Below, piece after piece: positions 20,830 through 32,693 of a stretch of DNA of 64,000 bases. A program made the position numbers and the translations under genes. A model generated the notes under the pieces. The model searched no databases. It was not told where the DNA came from and saw nothing but the letters and a program-made list of their open reading frames with translations. This DNA comes from Ornithodoros turicata. Lineage: Eukaryota > Arthropoda > Arachnida > Ixodida > Argasidae. The stretch lies in assembly GCF_037126465.1 (NCBI RefSeq), contig NC_088209.1, positions 21,829,146 through 21,893,145 on the forward strand. The letters are read 5' to 3'. How positions within the stretch are numbered: position 1 is the first letter of the stretch; each line of letters starts with the position of its first letter.

Positions 20830-21425
20830 CAGGCCGGGGTTGGAATGATTCCGGAATCATTCCAGATTTATCAGAGCCCGGGAATCGGAATGGAATGGAA
20901 TTGCAGAAACTGTCCGGGGAATGGAATTAGGTATTTTTTCGCAGGCGGAATGGAATTGGGATGTAATGGTCTGGGTGCCACACGGTCAAAGGCGATGGTT
21001 TGGTTTGGTTTGGTTTTAAGAAAAAATAAAATGGAGATTTTGGCTTCATTAGTACGAGGCCCGCAACCCCACATCACTTACACCAGTTACTTTAGTGGAA
21101 AACTCCTGTAATGATGACGCCAATGAAGAGGAGGAGAAAAAGGAGAGGAGGTGGACGAAATAACCTTGTCGTTGTGCTTTTTCCGTGCTGGGTAATGTCA
21201 ATCTCTATAGCACTGCTGGGCTAGCTAGTACGGTTACCGGTCCTAATTCTTTTATTGGTGGAATTAAAGAAATGGAATGGAATGGGGTTGCAAAACCATT
21301 CCAGAACTGGGAATTGACCATACCTTTTTTGATTCCGAGGAATTGAAAGGAATGAAATTATCACAAATCTTCATTCCTCGGAATGGAATTGGAATGGAAT
21401 GGGTGATCCCCATTCCGCAACCCTG
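20830..21425. mobile_element. hAT-like MITE, copy 1, with 8-bp target duplication
   Basis: ATACTCAC flanks both sides exactly (20,822-20,829 and 21,426-21,433). The body opens with CAGGCCGGGG then GGAATGATTCCGGAATCATT and is packed with GGAATGGAATT words. It ends ATTCCGCAACCCTG. The left end is shortened relative to the copy at 59,378. An 8-bp duplication with CAGGG/CCCTG ends is the hAT hallmark. No ORF. Confidence 0.9.
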
Positions 21426-21433
21426 ATACTCAC

Positions 21434-22055
21434 TCTGCTTCGGTATTGGCTGTTAAGGATGGCCGCACAACACTACACTGCAGCAGAAAGTACGCTCCCC
21501 CAATTGACGGCGCATGGTGGCACTGCAGTATTTGTATTTCTCTTGGCGCGCTGTTGGGTCTGCTTATCTCCAACGGTTATGTAGTTCACAGGCTAGGTTC
21601 CTTTTCCTTCTTAAGTTGAACGCGAATATGGCCCGGTCTTTCCGTTTTGTGCCTGACAGGTTTCACCAAAGCCGATTAACATTTAAACCGAGATCAGCTG
21701 CCCCTTAACTTGAATTTAGCACTTAACTCTGCTTCACTAAAGGGACTTATTGTCAATGAAGCATCCATCATGTCACCAACTAACGGTTCTAAAAAAAAAA
21801 AGGAATTGGGTGTGAGGAACCCTTGATCTCGGTTCAGAGTTAGGCAGCGTTGGTGAAACCGGGCCTATATGTCCTCATGTCTCCGCACTCTTAGAAAAAA
21901 GGGTGGAGCAGTTACACCTTTTAGGAGGTAACAGTTGTCGCATATATATGTTATGCCTAAAAGGTGATATGATTTTGTTATCTCGTAGCGGGCAAAGTAA
22001 TCGCTGTGTAGATGTCATTCTTCTTTTCTTTCACTGTTTGTTGCCTATTTACTTA
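21434..22055. other. No gene; one-ended copy of the CACTCTTAGAAAAAA element
   Basis: 21,889-21,985 reads CACTCTTAGAAAAAAGGGTG with GTTACACCTTTTAGGAGGTA, related to the right end of the element at 6,134-6,506 in opposite orientation. Its second end was not found. The rest shows nothing recognisable. Confidence 0.5.
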
Positions 22056-22518
22056 TTTTTTATTCCGTGTTAGCGCCGCGAAGCAACTGCGGCTATGAGC
22101 GGCGTACAGATGTGGACAGATGGAGAGAGGACAGCAGGAAGCAGTGGGGGACAGAGGGGATAGCATGCCTCCTGGGCCGACTTCAGGGGGAACTGTGCCG
22201 ACATTCGGCTGGACAGTCTTCAGAAAACCCAGGGAAAAACCTCAGACAGCTAGCACAGCCGGTGGTATAGGAGTTGCCTATTTATACCCTTCTCCTACCG
22301 CCGGCTGTGCTGTCTGAGGTTTTCCCTGGGTTTTCCAAAAGACCTTCCAGAAGAATGTTCGGCACAGTTCCCCCTGAAGTCGGCCCAGGACGCATACTAA
22401 CCCCTCTGTCCCCCACTCCTTCCTGCTGTCCTCTCTCCGCCTGTCCACATCTGTACGCCGCTCATAGCCACAGTTGCTTCGCGGTGCTAACACGGAATAA
22501 AAAATAAAAAAAATTACC
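22056..22518. mobile_element. SINE-B bodies in inverted, head-to-head arrangement
   Basis: A reverse SINE-B body (22,056-22,264) and a forward body (22,300-22,518) face each other across about 35 bp that is itself partly self-complementary. Both carry GCTGTGCTGTCTGAGGTTTT, GAAGTCGGCCCAGGACG and GTTGCTTCGCGG...CTAACACGGAATAAA, but neither keeps a tRNA-like head. A transcript would fold into a roughly 200-bp hairpin. Confidence 0.85.
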
Positions 22519-23697
22519 CTTCAACTTTCTGTAGGTCCCACGCTGCTTGGACGATCGCCGCGAACTCTAGCGCTGCCAAGGAACAATGGAGATCTGTTGG
22601 ATCTTGCGATGGAGGGATACCTCAATGCTGTCATTTGTGTGACATTTTCTCTAGGGCATTCCTGTCACGCTTCAAGCGGTCATGTTACATGCTAAAGAAT
22701 TACCCTTTTTGTTTTGTTTTGTTTTGTTTTTCGTGTCGGGCGTGTCTATCTCGACGGCGAGTAATGCGCTTCTTGTGTTTCAGGATATACGTGCGTAAAG
22801 TGCAATGTATACGTGAGCCGCACTGCAATCAAAAAGAGTCTGAGCAACATGCTCACAAAAATGTACGCTTGAGTGGCTACAAGTGAAAGCTTTCAGTACG
22901 TAGCTTTTCATCTCTCGTAGAAGAACTTTTTGTTTCAATAATTGAGCACTTTGATGGTGTGTGTTTTCTACTTTACGAGCCTAGATATGTGAAGCGGGGA
23001 AGGTGAAAAGCCCGCGGCATTGGTAATGCGCCCTAATGTGCCCCTTTCTTGTTTTATGCTTACTCCGCAATTGAAATTGTCAGGTACTGCTAAAGAACGG
23101 CAGAGAACCTGAAAGTCAACAGCACTAGTGTCAAAAGTCAATTACTAAAGTAAATTGACTCGCAATAGCGTGCCGCTGGCCAAATATCAACAAAAAGTGA
23201 ATCAAATGTCAATCGTTTGTTGCAGGTCAAGTGACCTGAAACTGCATCTGTTGACACAAGTCTATTGACTGTCAATTGCAAGCAAACGGATATACTATTT
23301 GTGTTAGGGGGAAACACGCTCCACTAATGTGCGCGTTCAATGGACAAGCGGATCAGAGGTTAGACTGATTGGATTGAATTTTAAGAAAAGAAAAAATGGA
23401 GATGCGGCCTGCAACTCCACATCACTTGCACCTGTCATTTGGTGGAAAAGTCCTGGAATGATGATGCCAATAAAGAGGATGATGATGGCGATGACCATGA
23501 CCTTTTATTTTTTTGGCTTATTCAGTGTACGTTAAGGACCCTTCGTAAGGTTTCCTTAAGGAGCTAATGTACTCACTCATTCTCCATTAAATTGCTACGA
23601 CTAATTGGAAAATAGTTGCGATAGACGAATAGTCCAAAATTGTTGAACACTCTGACTTGCGATTTGGTCTGCGAAACGCATCTTTAAGGGGACACTA
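22519..23697. other. No gene seen; TTGAC/GTCAA-rich patch and dispersed repeat
   Basis: 23,120-23,280 is dense in GTCAA/TTGAC words. 23,365-23,500 (TTTTAAGAAAAGAAAAAATG, then CATCACTTGCACC and GGTGGAAAAGTCCTG) matches 21,010-21,130 and is a dispersed repeat that also lies inside the hAT-like MITE. Confidence 0.45.
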
Positions 23698-24113
23698 AAG
23701 TGGAACGATTGCTTCTCGTGGAAAGAAGAATGCCGTTACCTTGACAGCAATATAGAAGGAACGGGATTCATGAGTTACGTTATTCGTGACTTCTGCGCGA
23801 ACGAAACCGCAGTGTTCGACTTCCCTCCTTCTCAAGAAGCTCTCCAATGCGGATCGAGAGGCCTCGGATTGGTCTCCCCAAACAAAACGATCTCCCGCGA
23901 GCGATGATTTGGCAAATCGTTTGAGGAGACCAATGAAAGGCTGCTCTGCATTGCCGAGCTTCTTTAGAAGGTGAGGAAAAGTGTAAATAGCGGTTTCTTT
24001 CGCTCATGGATCACGAAGGACGCAACCGATGAGCCCCGTCTTCTTTGTGGTCGTCTCAAGGTAACTGCACATTTTCATTCCGTGCGGAGAAATTTTCGCA
24101 CTTAAGTGCTCCT
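23698..24113. mobile_element. Foldback MITE with TTAA target, copy 1
   Basis: The element is almost entirely two inverted arms of about 200 bp. The left end GGGGACACTAAAGTGG mirrors the right CACTTAAGTGCTCC. The arms also mirror GTTACCTTGA, GTGACTTCTGCG...AACGAAACCGC and GATTGGTCTCC. TTTAA flanks both sides (23,693-23,697 and 24,113-24,117), so a TTAA-type target is likely. A second copy lies at 31,015-31,410. Confidence 0.8.
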
Positions 24114-24117
24114 TTAA

Positions 24118-24639
24118 CAACAATTATATAATATAATAGACGACTTCCGAAAATCCCAGAGAGCTTAGCGCCGGTTTCAAATATGGGAACCTGCTTATCT
24201 CAAAGGAGGAGAAGGTCTTCAAGCTGTTTCGATTTCTCCTTTCTCGGTCCATTGTCCGCGAGGTGTCAAAGTAATCGAAAACGAAACGTGAAGGTCTGTT
24301 CTCCCTTCCTCATGACAATAATCTCCCATGATGCAACGCGTGCGCAACGAGCACTGGGATTTCCTGAAATCGTGTATTGGGAATACATTTACATGTTTAG
24401 CAACAATTAACAACAATATAGGCAATAAAAAAAATCAGCAGTGGTAAATATGAACAAACAAAAACGTAAACTGCGTCTCAAAAGAAGTATGAAACTTAAA
24501 AAACAAAGCACGAACATTGGAAAGTAAAGGACACAGCGAAGGTTTTGACAGTCCAAAGGAGCCGCTAGACAGCGTTGAGATCGAGCAATATGGCGGCGAC
24601 CAGCGGCTACCGCACAAAAATCATCTGTGAGGCAGAGTT
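24118..24639. other. No feature seen
   Basis: No convincing ORF or repeat. Confidence 0.4.
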
Positions 24640-25250
24640 CGAGGTAACTCGTTACAAGTAACTCGTTACTGTAACTAAGTTCCTTTTTCTGGTAACCTCT
24701 AACTTAACTCAGTACTTTTGCGCCGTGGTAACTTTCGGAGGAACTCGTTTCTTTTTCAGGTAACTTTTCAAAGTAACTTAAGCTAAGTTCCAAATTACTT
24801 TTAATTCGCTTTTCACTCACGTCCATATATTTTCTCGCTTTCTCTCCGGTTCTTTCGTGGCATTTTATGCCATAAAACGTGATATTCAATCAATGACAGT
24901 CTTCTATTCGGGGAGTAAGAACCGCTGCCATTGAAATGAAGCTGAATCATTGTACGCCCACAGGTAGTAAGATGCAAAGCGTTCGAATTGTGGGACATAA
25001 ACGAAAACGATCTAAGCATGTTGCACTCCTCCGCAGGCAACTCAAGGTCTAACTCAACTGCTCACGCGCGCTGCACCTGTGTAGCGCTATTTTGTGTCCC
25101 AAGTAACTTGAAGGTAGCTCGTTCTTTTTTTTAAGTAGCTCCGTAACTGCGAGTTACATTTCAGGCTGAAGAACTTCGTTATTAACTTAGTTACATTTTT
25201 CACACGGTAACTTAACTCGTAACGAGTTCTTTTTGACGGGTAACTTGTCG
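24640..25250. mobile_element. GTAACTCGTTAC-type TIR element
   Basis: The left end GAGGTAACTCGTTACAAGTA and right end CTCGTAACGAGTTC...GGGTAACTTGTC are inverted. Both ends are built of repeated GTAACT/AGTTAC words (24,640-24,800 and 25,085-25,250) around a unique centre. No ORF of note, and the target duplication was not resolved. Confidence 0.6.
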
Positions 25251-25590
25251 ATCTATGCTGTGAGGTACCACGTGATCAAAATCACGCAAGGGAAAAACAA
25301 AACAAAACAAAAACGTACACAAAAATGCCTTACCCACGTGACAGTGTCCTCATTTGCCCAGCTGTCCGCAGTCCGATTAGGTACCCTGGGAGCGAGGATA
25401 TGGATGGCAGAAGAACGGTAGCAGACGATGACGATCAACAGGGCGGCGACGAAGGCCAGGGCCGGGGCAGGACGAAGTACACGATGGTGAATTATTTATA
25501 GGCGGCGGCGTTCTTCTTCCAGTTGATTGTGCACGACTGCAGCGATGGTTCTATGCCGTAGCTGACAACGAAAGTGACTAGTGGTGTTAC

Positions 25591-25885
25591 GTTTGTTTGT
25601 TTGTTTGTTTGTTTGTTTGTTTGTTTGTTTGTTTGTTTGTTTGTTTGTTTGTTTGTTTGTTTGTTTGTTTGTTTGTTTGTTTGTTTGTTTGTTTGTTTGT
25701 TTGTTTGTTTGTTTGTTTGTTTGTTTGTTTGTTTGTTTGTTTGTTTGTTTGTTTGTTTGTTTGTTTGTTTGTTTGTTTGTTTGTTTGTTTGTTTGTTTGT
25801 TTGTTTGTTTGTTTGTTTGTTTGTTTGTTTGTTTGTTTGTTTGTTTGTTTGTTTGTTTGTTTGTTTGTTTGTTTGTTTGTTTGTT
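25591..25885. repeat. (GTTT)n microsatellite, about 74 uninterrupted units
   Basis: 295 bp of perfect GTTT repeat. Because the unit is 4 bp and contains no stop in any forward or reverse frame, it generates spurious long ORFs of repeated CLFV or TNKQ. Unbroken purity over this length implies recent expansion or an assembly estimate. Confidence 0.99.
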
Positions 25886-27214
25886 AGGAAAAAAAGAGGG
25901 GGAAATTTAACCCGTCTCCCGACTTGTTCTGCTACTCCTAACACAAATTCTTACCCCACCCCCTCCCCCACCTCCAAAAAATACTTCTGATGTGCTCTAC
26001 TCGCAAGTTCGCTATTCACTATTCACATATTCACTAGAAGTCCACTATTCACAATTATCCCAAGATCATGCATAGAGAATCCTAGAAGGTTGTATCCGTC
26101 CCACAGCTCTGAACAAATTTCACAAGTGCCGCCAAGGCAGTATCGGACCACTTAATTAGTTGCATTGTATAGCGCGTTCGTAAGTAATGAGGCGAGTACA
26201 AAGCAATCAGTTGTACTGCGCGCATTGTCATGCCAACCTAAGTGGCATCGAGATAGGCAGCTTCTCGACAGCGCGGAACGCTCTTTCGCCGACAAATTAG
26301 ATTTGGAAGCGTTGCCAATGGCGAACGGTATTAACCAAATGTCCCGATAGAGAGCTCGTTGGCAGTTGGCTATATATCTTGCTCGCAAACAGTGTTTTGA
26401 TGGCAATGCTTTCTCGATGACAGAGAAAAGCAATCGTATCCCATGGCGCACCCCCTTGGGAGTTTTTACAACGGTGTTGGCGGGGGTGTCGTGTACATAT
26501 AATGTGCCGTTGTAGCCAACATTGGGGTTGTCAAGAAGAACAAGGCGGACTATAGGGGAGCTCTAGTGGGTCGTACGCCGTTGTTTTGCGTACGCTACGA
26601 TGGGACGCTACGCGTTCAGCGTCAGACAGAGCAAAAACAATGGTGTACCGGGCAAGATCGGCGAGAAAACTTACGGGCCCCGGGGATGGATCATGCCCGG
26701 GCCCCCTCCTCACATCTCGGTAACATAGTCGAATTATTTCTTCTTTGTATGATTACAACGGGCCTAGGGTCGTGCGTGCCCCTAAATTGGCCCGGGTCCC
26801 GGGGAGCTATTCCCGCTGACTCCCCCCCCCCCCCCTCTCGCGCCGGTCCTGGTACCGGGATGTCACCCGCAAGCCCACCCCGAAGGGCTGAGTAGCAGGA
26901 CCCAAGCTACGTTCGCACAGTGATATATCCAGACCCCCTCACACCCCCAAAATGTTTCGCGACAACCCCCTACCTCCCTTTCCTGTGCACCATCTACAGG
27001 GGGTGAGGGTCTTTGCTTTTTCAGCTTTGGACACATGTCGGCGATGATACATCAAGCTGTTACAACGTCCGTAAAAATGACCACCTCCAATACTCCCCCC
27101 CCCCCCCCCCCCCCCACGTGGTTGCGATTGTGGATAAACCACTGCGGTCCCAATGCCGGGCGGGGCCTTTTGAAGCGGGGAACGGCGAGAGTGTCCACAC
27201 CGGCGTTCGCCATA
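25886..27214. other. No gene seen; C homopolymers
   Basis: C runs occur at 26,823-26,836 and 27,097-27,115. A GGGCCC/CCCGGG-rich patch spans 26,670-26,870. An open frame at 26,152-26,451 (-) has no recognisable family. Confidence 0.5.
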
Positions 27215-27916
27215 TACTGTATAAGTAGTAATTTTCGCGAGGACCTATTTTTCGCGAAATTCGCGAAGGCCCGTATTTCGCGAATTTAAAGTTCCGCGAA
27301 ATATTCGAACCAATGACAAAAATACGTGAACGAAATCTGTAAGAAGTTTGGCCCAGGACGCTGAGGCAACTTATGTACACAGGGTTTCTTACGCTATTAC
27401 ACTGCCTTGCCTCGCAAAGTGTTCAGTTCGCTGCTGCAACTCGAGACTGTAGTCCAGCCCTCAAGTACGAATCCCGCGCGGAAGTAGGCGTCCCGTGATT
27501 CCAGTTCCTTGTAAGCCTGGATCATCCAGCAAGCGTTTATGCACTCTGCCACACGGATAGGCCTTTGTAAAAGTTGCCACATCACTATCGAGTGCCAATC
27601 GCACCTGCTCGATGCGATGACAAGAATGACGGGAGACAGGGCAGTTTGGCAATGACACAGATACAAGCCAAGTAGGACCCCCTAATCGTAACCCTTGCAG
27701 TCAGAAGTGCTCAAAAGGAAGACAAATTGAACGAGTTACCCACTGGCGATACCTTTTATCAGCTTCTTCCAGGAAGTTCAAGGTGGATGGTCCCTAAGAT
27801 GCAGGGTGGACACAGCGCGGTACCGCGAATTTAAGGTTCCGCGAATAATTGCCTGATCCTGGCTTCTCACAAATTCGCGAATTATCGAGCCCGCGAATTT
27901 AACCACTTATACAGTA
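27215..27916. mobile_element. TIR element with TACTGTATAAGTnGT ends and TTCGCG words
   Basis: The left end TACTGTATAAGTAGTAATTT and right end AAATTTAACC...CTTATACAGTA (27,890-27,916) are inverted. Both subterminal regions are rich in TTCGCGAA. The centre carries short ORFs without recognisable domains. Confidence 0.7.
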
Positions 27917-28289
27917 CTCTCAAGATACACCAACGAGAGCGACACAAACGAACTCCAGCAAGCGCTACGAGAAAATAGTGAGTTCACCTCAAGGGACTCC
28001 TGAGCAAAGCCGGTGTATCAATTATTCAATGGTCCGTGGCGTTCGGGCTGGAAGCAAGAAGGAAGGTTAACCAACGTATAAAACATAAACGAAGAGTCCT
28101 ATACATGCGGTGTGCAGCGCCTATAGGGGCGCTGCTGCTCGTCCCCCTAGCGGAGAAACTGGGCATATCCTTTGGGAGCCGTTGGGCGCTAGCAGAAGAC
28201 GTTGCGCCCGTTTGCACTGGTGTTTGTTGCAAGCGTTCTTTTAGAATTGCCTGATACAAGATATAATGTGTCCAGTTTTCGAGCAGGCG

Positions 28290-28347
28290 ATTTTCGAGGC
28301 GATGAAACTTCCCATCCATCATCTTAAAAATAAAGTTGTTGTTGTTG
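28290..28347 (+). mobile_element. 58-bp 5'-truncated retro-insertion with (GTT)n tail
   Basis: TTCGAGCAGGCG is duplicated on both sides (28,278-28,289 and 28,348-28,359). The insert ends AAAATAAAGTTGTTGTTGTT, a typical non-LTR 3' tail. It must be a very short 3' end of a LINE or SINE. Confidence 0.7.
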
Positions 28348-28359
28348 TTCGAGCAGGCG

Positions 28360-29734
28360 CTTCTTCGTAAGGGTAAAACGTGCGTAATTTTTACCTCATA
28401 ACGCACGTGTCGTCGTCGACATTCAGGCAAACCGCGCATCAACAGCTTGACATGCAGAGGGTTGCAGCTCGCTCGATGTTTCTCCATTTGTCAAAACTCC
28501 AGAACCCGTGAAATTTTTTTTTTTCTTTTTTAGCAACAATCCTTGGCTTTTGCGAATATCCTGATTGCTGAGTTCACTTTAATTATTTCCAGATTGGTGG
28601 GCACACTCGTTGTTTGGAGAGCCGGGATTATTGCAAAAGCTAAAAAAGCTATTTAATTTCCCTTCGCATTGCAACTGATGAAGTGGAAGCAATATATTTA
28701 CATGTACATTACATGTGTACTTTACTCATGTCCTCCAGCATTGTTTCCTTTCTAGTTTTAGTGTTGTTGTTTTTTCTGTTTTTTTTTAAGAGGCGTCGGG
28801 TGCCCGAACGCCGCTGATTTCCACCGAAGTAATTTCCAGCAGGTCATTACGTGTGGCGAGAAGCATCCAGACTCTTTTTTTCATAAAACACGGTGATGAA
28901 AGAACACGGTAGCTGGATCATTCATTATGGATTTGCCCATCTGCAAATGCAGCAGCCGCGTACGGTTCGCAGCACGTTTGCGGTTGTCTCCCGCATGGCG
29001 GCGCGGCGGTCGCTCTGCACACCGCCTATACCACCTCACGTCCAAAACGTACAAGTATAATTAATGTTGCGAAGCTATATAGTGAAGCTATAAATGTGAA
29101 TCAGGCCAAGTGAGCAAGCCTGAAAACGCGAGAGAGCTGGCTTTTGAGGGATACTCTCTGTATATTTCCTCCTGTGAGAACTGTCAATCCCTCCGTGTCC
29201 TTTGGTCCAGCATTGGCTTCCTTTCTTGGCCTACTTGAATTTTTCCGTTTTGCTAAAATTTGTCGTCCATAAAATAAACTTCTCAGCTGCGTTTGAGACC
29301 CTCTTCGTGTGCGTCCTTCTTGTCGTCCCGCGTCTCGAGTTCTTTCGTTATGGGCATTTTCCTTGATCCCCGGAGGTCGTCTTAAGTGGCATGCAGATAG
29401 TGCTACAAGCCTTGCAATCCTAAAGCGCGATACCAGGAACTTTATGCCAGCCGTTTATTAAAAGTAACGTGTAGCCAATTAGAAATCTTATTGTTCCTAT
29501 AATTCCTAAAAAAACAAGCGATTTGGTGAGTAGAATTCATGACAGCGAAAACCCGAGAACAGCGACAACGAAAACGGAAAAAACATCTCCATCGCCATTT
29601 TTTTTTCTTTTACCAACCAACCAATCAATCAATCAACCAATCAAAACAGAAAAACACAGGCGAAATCTCATGGCATTATCACCGTTTGCGTCTGATGCGT
29701 GCCTGTCTTCGCTGTCCCACGTCTCTGTCTCTGT
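28360..29734. other. No feature seen
   Basis: A few homopolymer T runs; no gene or shared repeat noticed. Confidence 0.5.
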
Positions 29735-29985
29735 TTCTTTTTTATGTTCCGTGTCAGCGCCGCGAAGCAACTGTCACTATGCGCGGCGGACAGACGTGGA
29801 CGGCAGGAAGGAGCGAGGTACAAAGGGGTTAGTATGCGTCCTGGGTCGACTTCAGACGGAATGTGCAGATACCATCTGTCAATCTGCCGGGAAACCCAGG
29901 GAAGCCTCGGTTAGCACCGGTAGTCGGATTCGAAATCCACCACCTTCCAGTCGAGTCCCCACCAAGGCCAGTCGGCAACGCTGCT
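29735..29985 (-). mobile_element. SINE-B, reverse copy with its own head type
   Basis: The tail TATGTTCCGTGTCAGCGCCG...GAAGCAACTG matches other SINE-B copies in reverse. The head region (about 29,915-29,985) has a B-box-like GGATTTCGAATCCGAC. It differs from the heads at 52,166 and 39,635. Confidence 0.7.
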
Positions 29986-31014
29986 GGTCGTCTCTGGGCG
30001 AGGGGGGGGGGGATTACTGCCATGAATTCTTGTTCCGACTCGGTCACGATTATCCAGAACATACTTCAAACTGACGGACAAGACAAACACGATTCGAGAC
30101 ATCCGGTTTGTGCCCTACCCATGGTCCGATTTTGCCTAGTAATCCACCGTGTCAAAGCACGACAAGCCTCTAGGTCACAGGGGTACCCTACCACATATCG
30201 CTCTATGGCCGGTAGCGTGCCAGGGGAACGCATGCATTCTGGACAGGTCTTGACCTCGCGTCCTTGCAAACGTCATCGCACACGTGACCAGCAAAATGGC
30301 ATCGCCCATGATCCGTGCAAGCACCGTTTGTAAACAACGCGATTGCCGTTTCTTAGCGCCGTTTTTCAACACCTTTCGATGTACGAATGCCAATAAGTTT
30401 TACGCAGTACTGTTGCAGTTGAACAGTTCAGCTTGCGCACGTGGCCTCGCGCTGCTCGCCATTCACAACCATGTGACAACGCCGCCGCCGCTAAGGCTCA
30501 CTCAGTCGATGTAATGCACTGAGAATCCGCAGGAACAAACCACTACGGCGACTAAGGAGCCTCGTGTCACTTACACCGGCAAACGGTCATCAAATAATGA
30601 TATGTCGACACGGAAATGTCAGCCAGTGCAAAAGCGGAACATAAACAAGGTCACATGACCTCAAGATGACGTTTCCCGTGGGGTCAGGAGAAGATGGCGA
30701 GCTTGCCACAAGCGACCGCTTGAGGGTGGTTACAACATCTGAACCTGATGCCCAGCTGTGCTCTGGGCTAGTTTGTCAAAAAGATATGTGTGTATTGTGA
30801 AGCCGAATCATCTCCATCGTCGTCATCATCTTCGGGGCGCGAGCATTCAAGGATCAACGCAGATACCATCAAGGGGGCATACAATACCTGCACATTCAAG
30901 TCAACAGGATCATCATCATCATTCGAGCACTTATAGGGGTACTACAGTGCAAAAAAATATCCTCGCTGGAGGAAACATATCGTTACATTGAGACCAACAC
31001 AAAATGAACGGGAG
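29986..31014. other. No feature seen
   Basis: A G run at 30,002-30,012 and short ORFs without features. Confidence 0.45.
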
Positions 31015-31410
31015 TCGTCCGTTGCGTCGTTCGTGATTTATGAGAGAGAGAAACCGCAACTTACGCTTTCCCTCTTCCTCTTCTTTTCAAGAAGGCCGAA
31101 AATGCGGAGCGGGTGGTGGTGGTGGTGGTGATGGCGATAGGGCTTGCCGTTGTATGCGGAGCGGGCTCTCATTGCTCTCCGCCACCGATTTGTCCAATCA
31201 CCGCGGAGATCGTTTGAGGAGGCCAATCAGAGCCCTCTCCGCATTGTCGCGCTTCTTGAGAAGGAGAGGAAGAGGGAAAGCGTAAGTTGCGGTTTCTTTT
31301 GCTCATAAATCACGAGCGACGCAGCGGATCACTCCCGTTCCTTCTGTGTTGGTTTCAAGGTAACAGCATCTTTCCTTCTGTGAGGAGAAATTTTTGCACT
31401 TTCATGCCGC
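31015..31410. mobile_element. Foldback MITE, copy 2 of the 23,698 family
   Basis: The arms mirror TCGTTCGTGATTTATGAG and CTCATAAATCACGAGCGACG, AAACCGCAACTTACGCTTTC and GAAAGCGTAAGTTGCGGTTT, and CTTCTTTTCAAGAAGG with its partner. The right side TTCAAGGTAACAGCATCTTT and CACTTTCATGCCGC corresponds to 24,055-24,105. A GGT run lies at 31,113-31,132. Confidence 0.75.
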
Positions 31411-32693
31411 TTTTTAAGAAACGGAATCTGGTTCCTGTCGTTTTCCCCATAAAGTACATCTCGCTAGGTCCCCTCTTAGTGTCGTTATTTCTCCTTTTTT
31501 CTTCTTCTTCTTCTTTCTTTTTTTTTTTTTTTTTCTGGTAGAGCGTTGCAAGATTATGTATTCTGTTTTTTCGATACTCGTTGCTCAACTAACGAACTAC
31601 CTATGCGCTCTTACTCTATGCACCCTATGTACTCTATGCGGTGCTATTCCCGGGGAAATTTTTTCTTAAATACCTATGCAAAAGCAAAATGCTTGTCCAT
31701 ATTCACTTTTTGTGCTACAATAATTAACCAAAGAAGTAGGGCACACGCGTGGTTTGATCCGATGTAGATTCCCTCTCAATACTCAGTATTTGGATAATTA
31801 CTTCGCCTTCGCGTCAATCCGTATATGACAATGTTTGGACTGCTTATGCACCTGGCTGTTCACACAGTGGCAGCGTAAAAATTCTGCTCAGCACGGGGAT
31901 CTACGCAGCAGGTAATACTCGATTCTGCCAACTCGTGGGTCATTGTTTCGGCAAGGATCAACTAAGCTCAAGGGAGTAGCCTCTTGAGCTGCAGGGACAA
32001 TACATGACGGAGTTAGTTTGATTGAGCAGCATTCCGCGGCACGTACTTGCACTTTCAAAGTGTAATTGGAAATCGATTGAATTACAAACTTGGACCGACT
32101 GGATTGTCCTCGACCCTATAGCGTTGCTCACATGGCTCTTGAGCCTCTCTAGGCTTCGCGAATGTGCGTTCTTCAGAGCTGCTGGCTCCAGAGTCAGCTC
32201 GCGTCACAATTATGTTCGAGCCAGCGATCTCTTCACGGCACCGGGCTCTATATTATCGGACATTCTTTGTTCCTTCGGTAGAGGGGTCGCTGCAGGAACG
32301 CTCATAACCACCGGAGGGATTGTCTTGTCTCCAAGATCAATCTCGCTTCCGTTATTGACGTCCTTTAAAACCTTCGAGCTATATACTCGAGGACTATGTT
32401 TTGGAAGGGCTGTCCTCTGTCAGACGTTTTCGACCAAAACATAGGCAGCCGTATATCATCCCTGGAGGGTACATCGTAGAGGCAGGCGTGGTCTAGTTGG
32501 GTTGGACAAAAATAAATAAAATGGAGAGCGCAGCGCTCGTGAGGATGACAGCTTGCTCCAGCTCCCGGAATGAGAAGATGAAATAAAATAAGACTTATTT
32601 CGCAGAAACACCTTGTATACTGCCTCGAATATTTCGTTTCACGTATCTCCAAACTGGCGAACAAGATCCCTGATGAACGTGCATCGCGTATAC
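31411..32693. other. No gene seen; TTC and T runs
   Basis: A pyrimidine tract with long T run spans 31,497-31,535. The open frame 32,022-32,444 (+) has no homology I can name and low-complexity composition. 32,500-32,590 (AAATAAAATGGAGAGC...) resembles retro-tail sequence. Confidence 0.45.

Noticed and set aside
25492..25990. Several 96-150-residue open frames of repeated CLFV or TNKQ
   Set aside because: They are the GTTT microsatellite read in different frames; a 4-bp unit without stops is open in all frames.
28026..28487. 153-residue open frame (-) with a run of Asn
   Set aside because: It reads through the (GTT)n tail of a retro-insertion with its target duplication; no domain visible.
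32022..32444. 140-residue open frame (+)
   Set aside because: No motif, no conserved partner in the window, no promoter or splice evidence.
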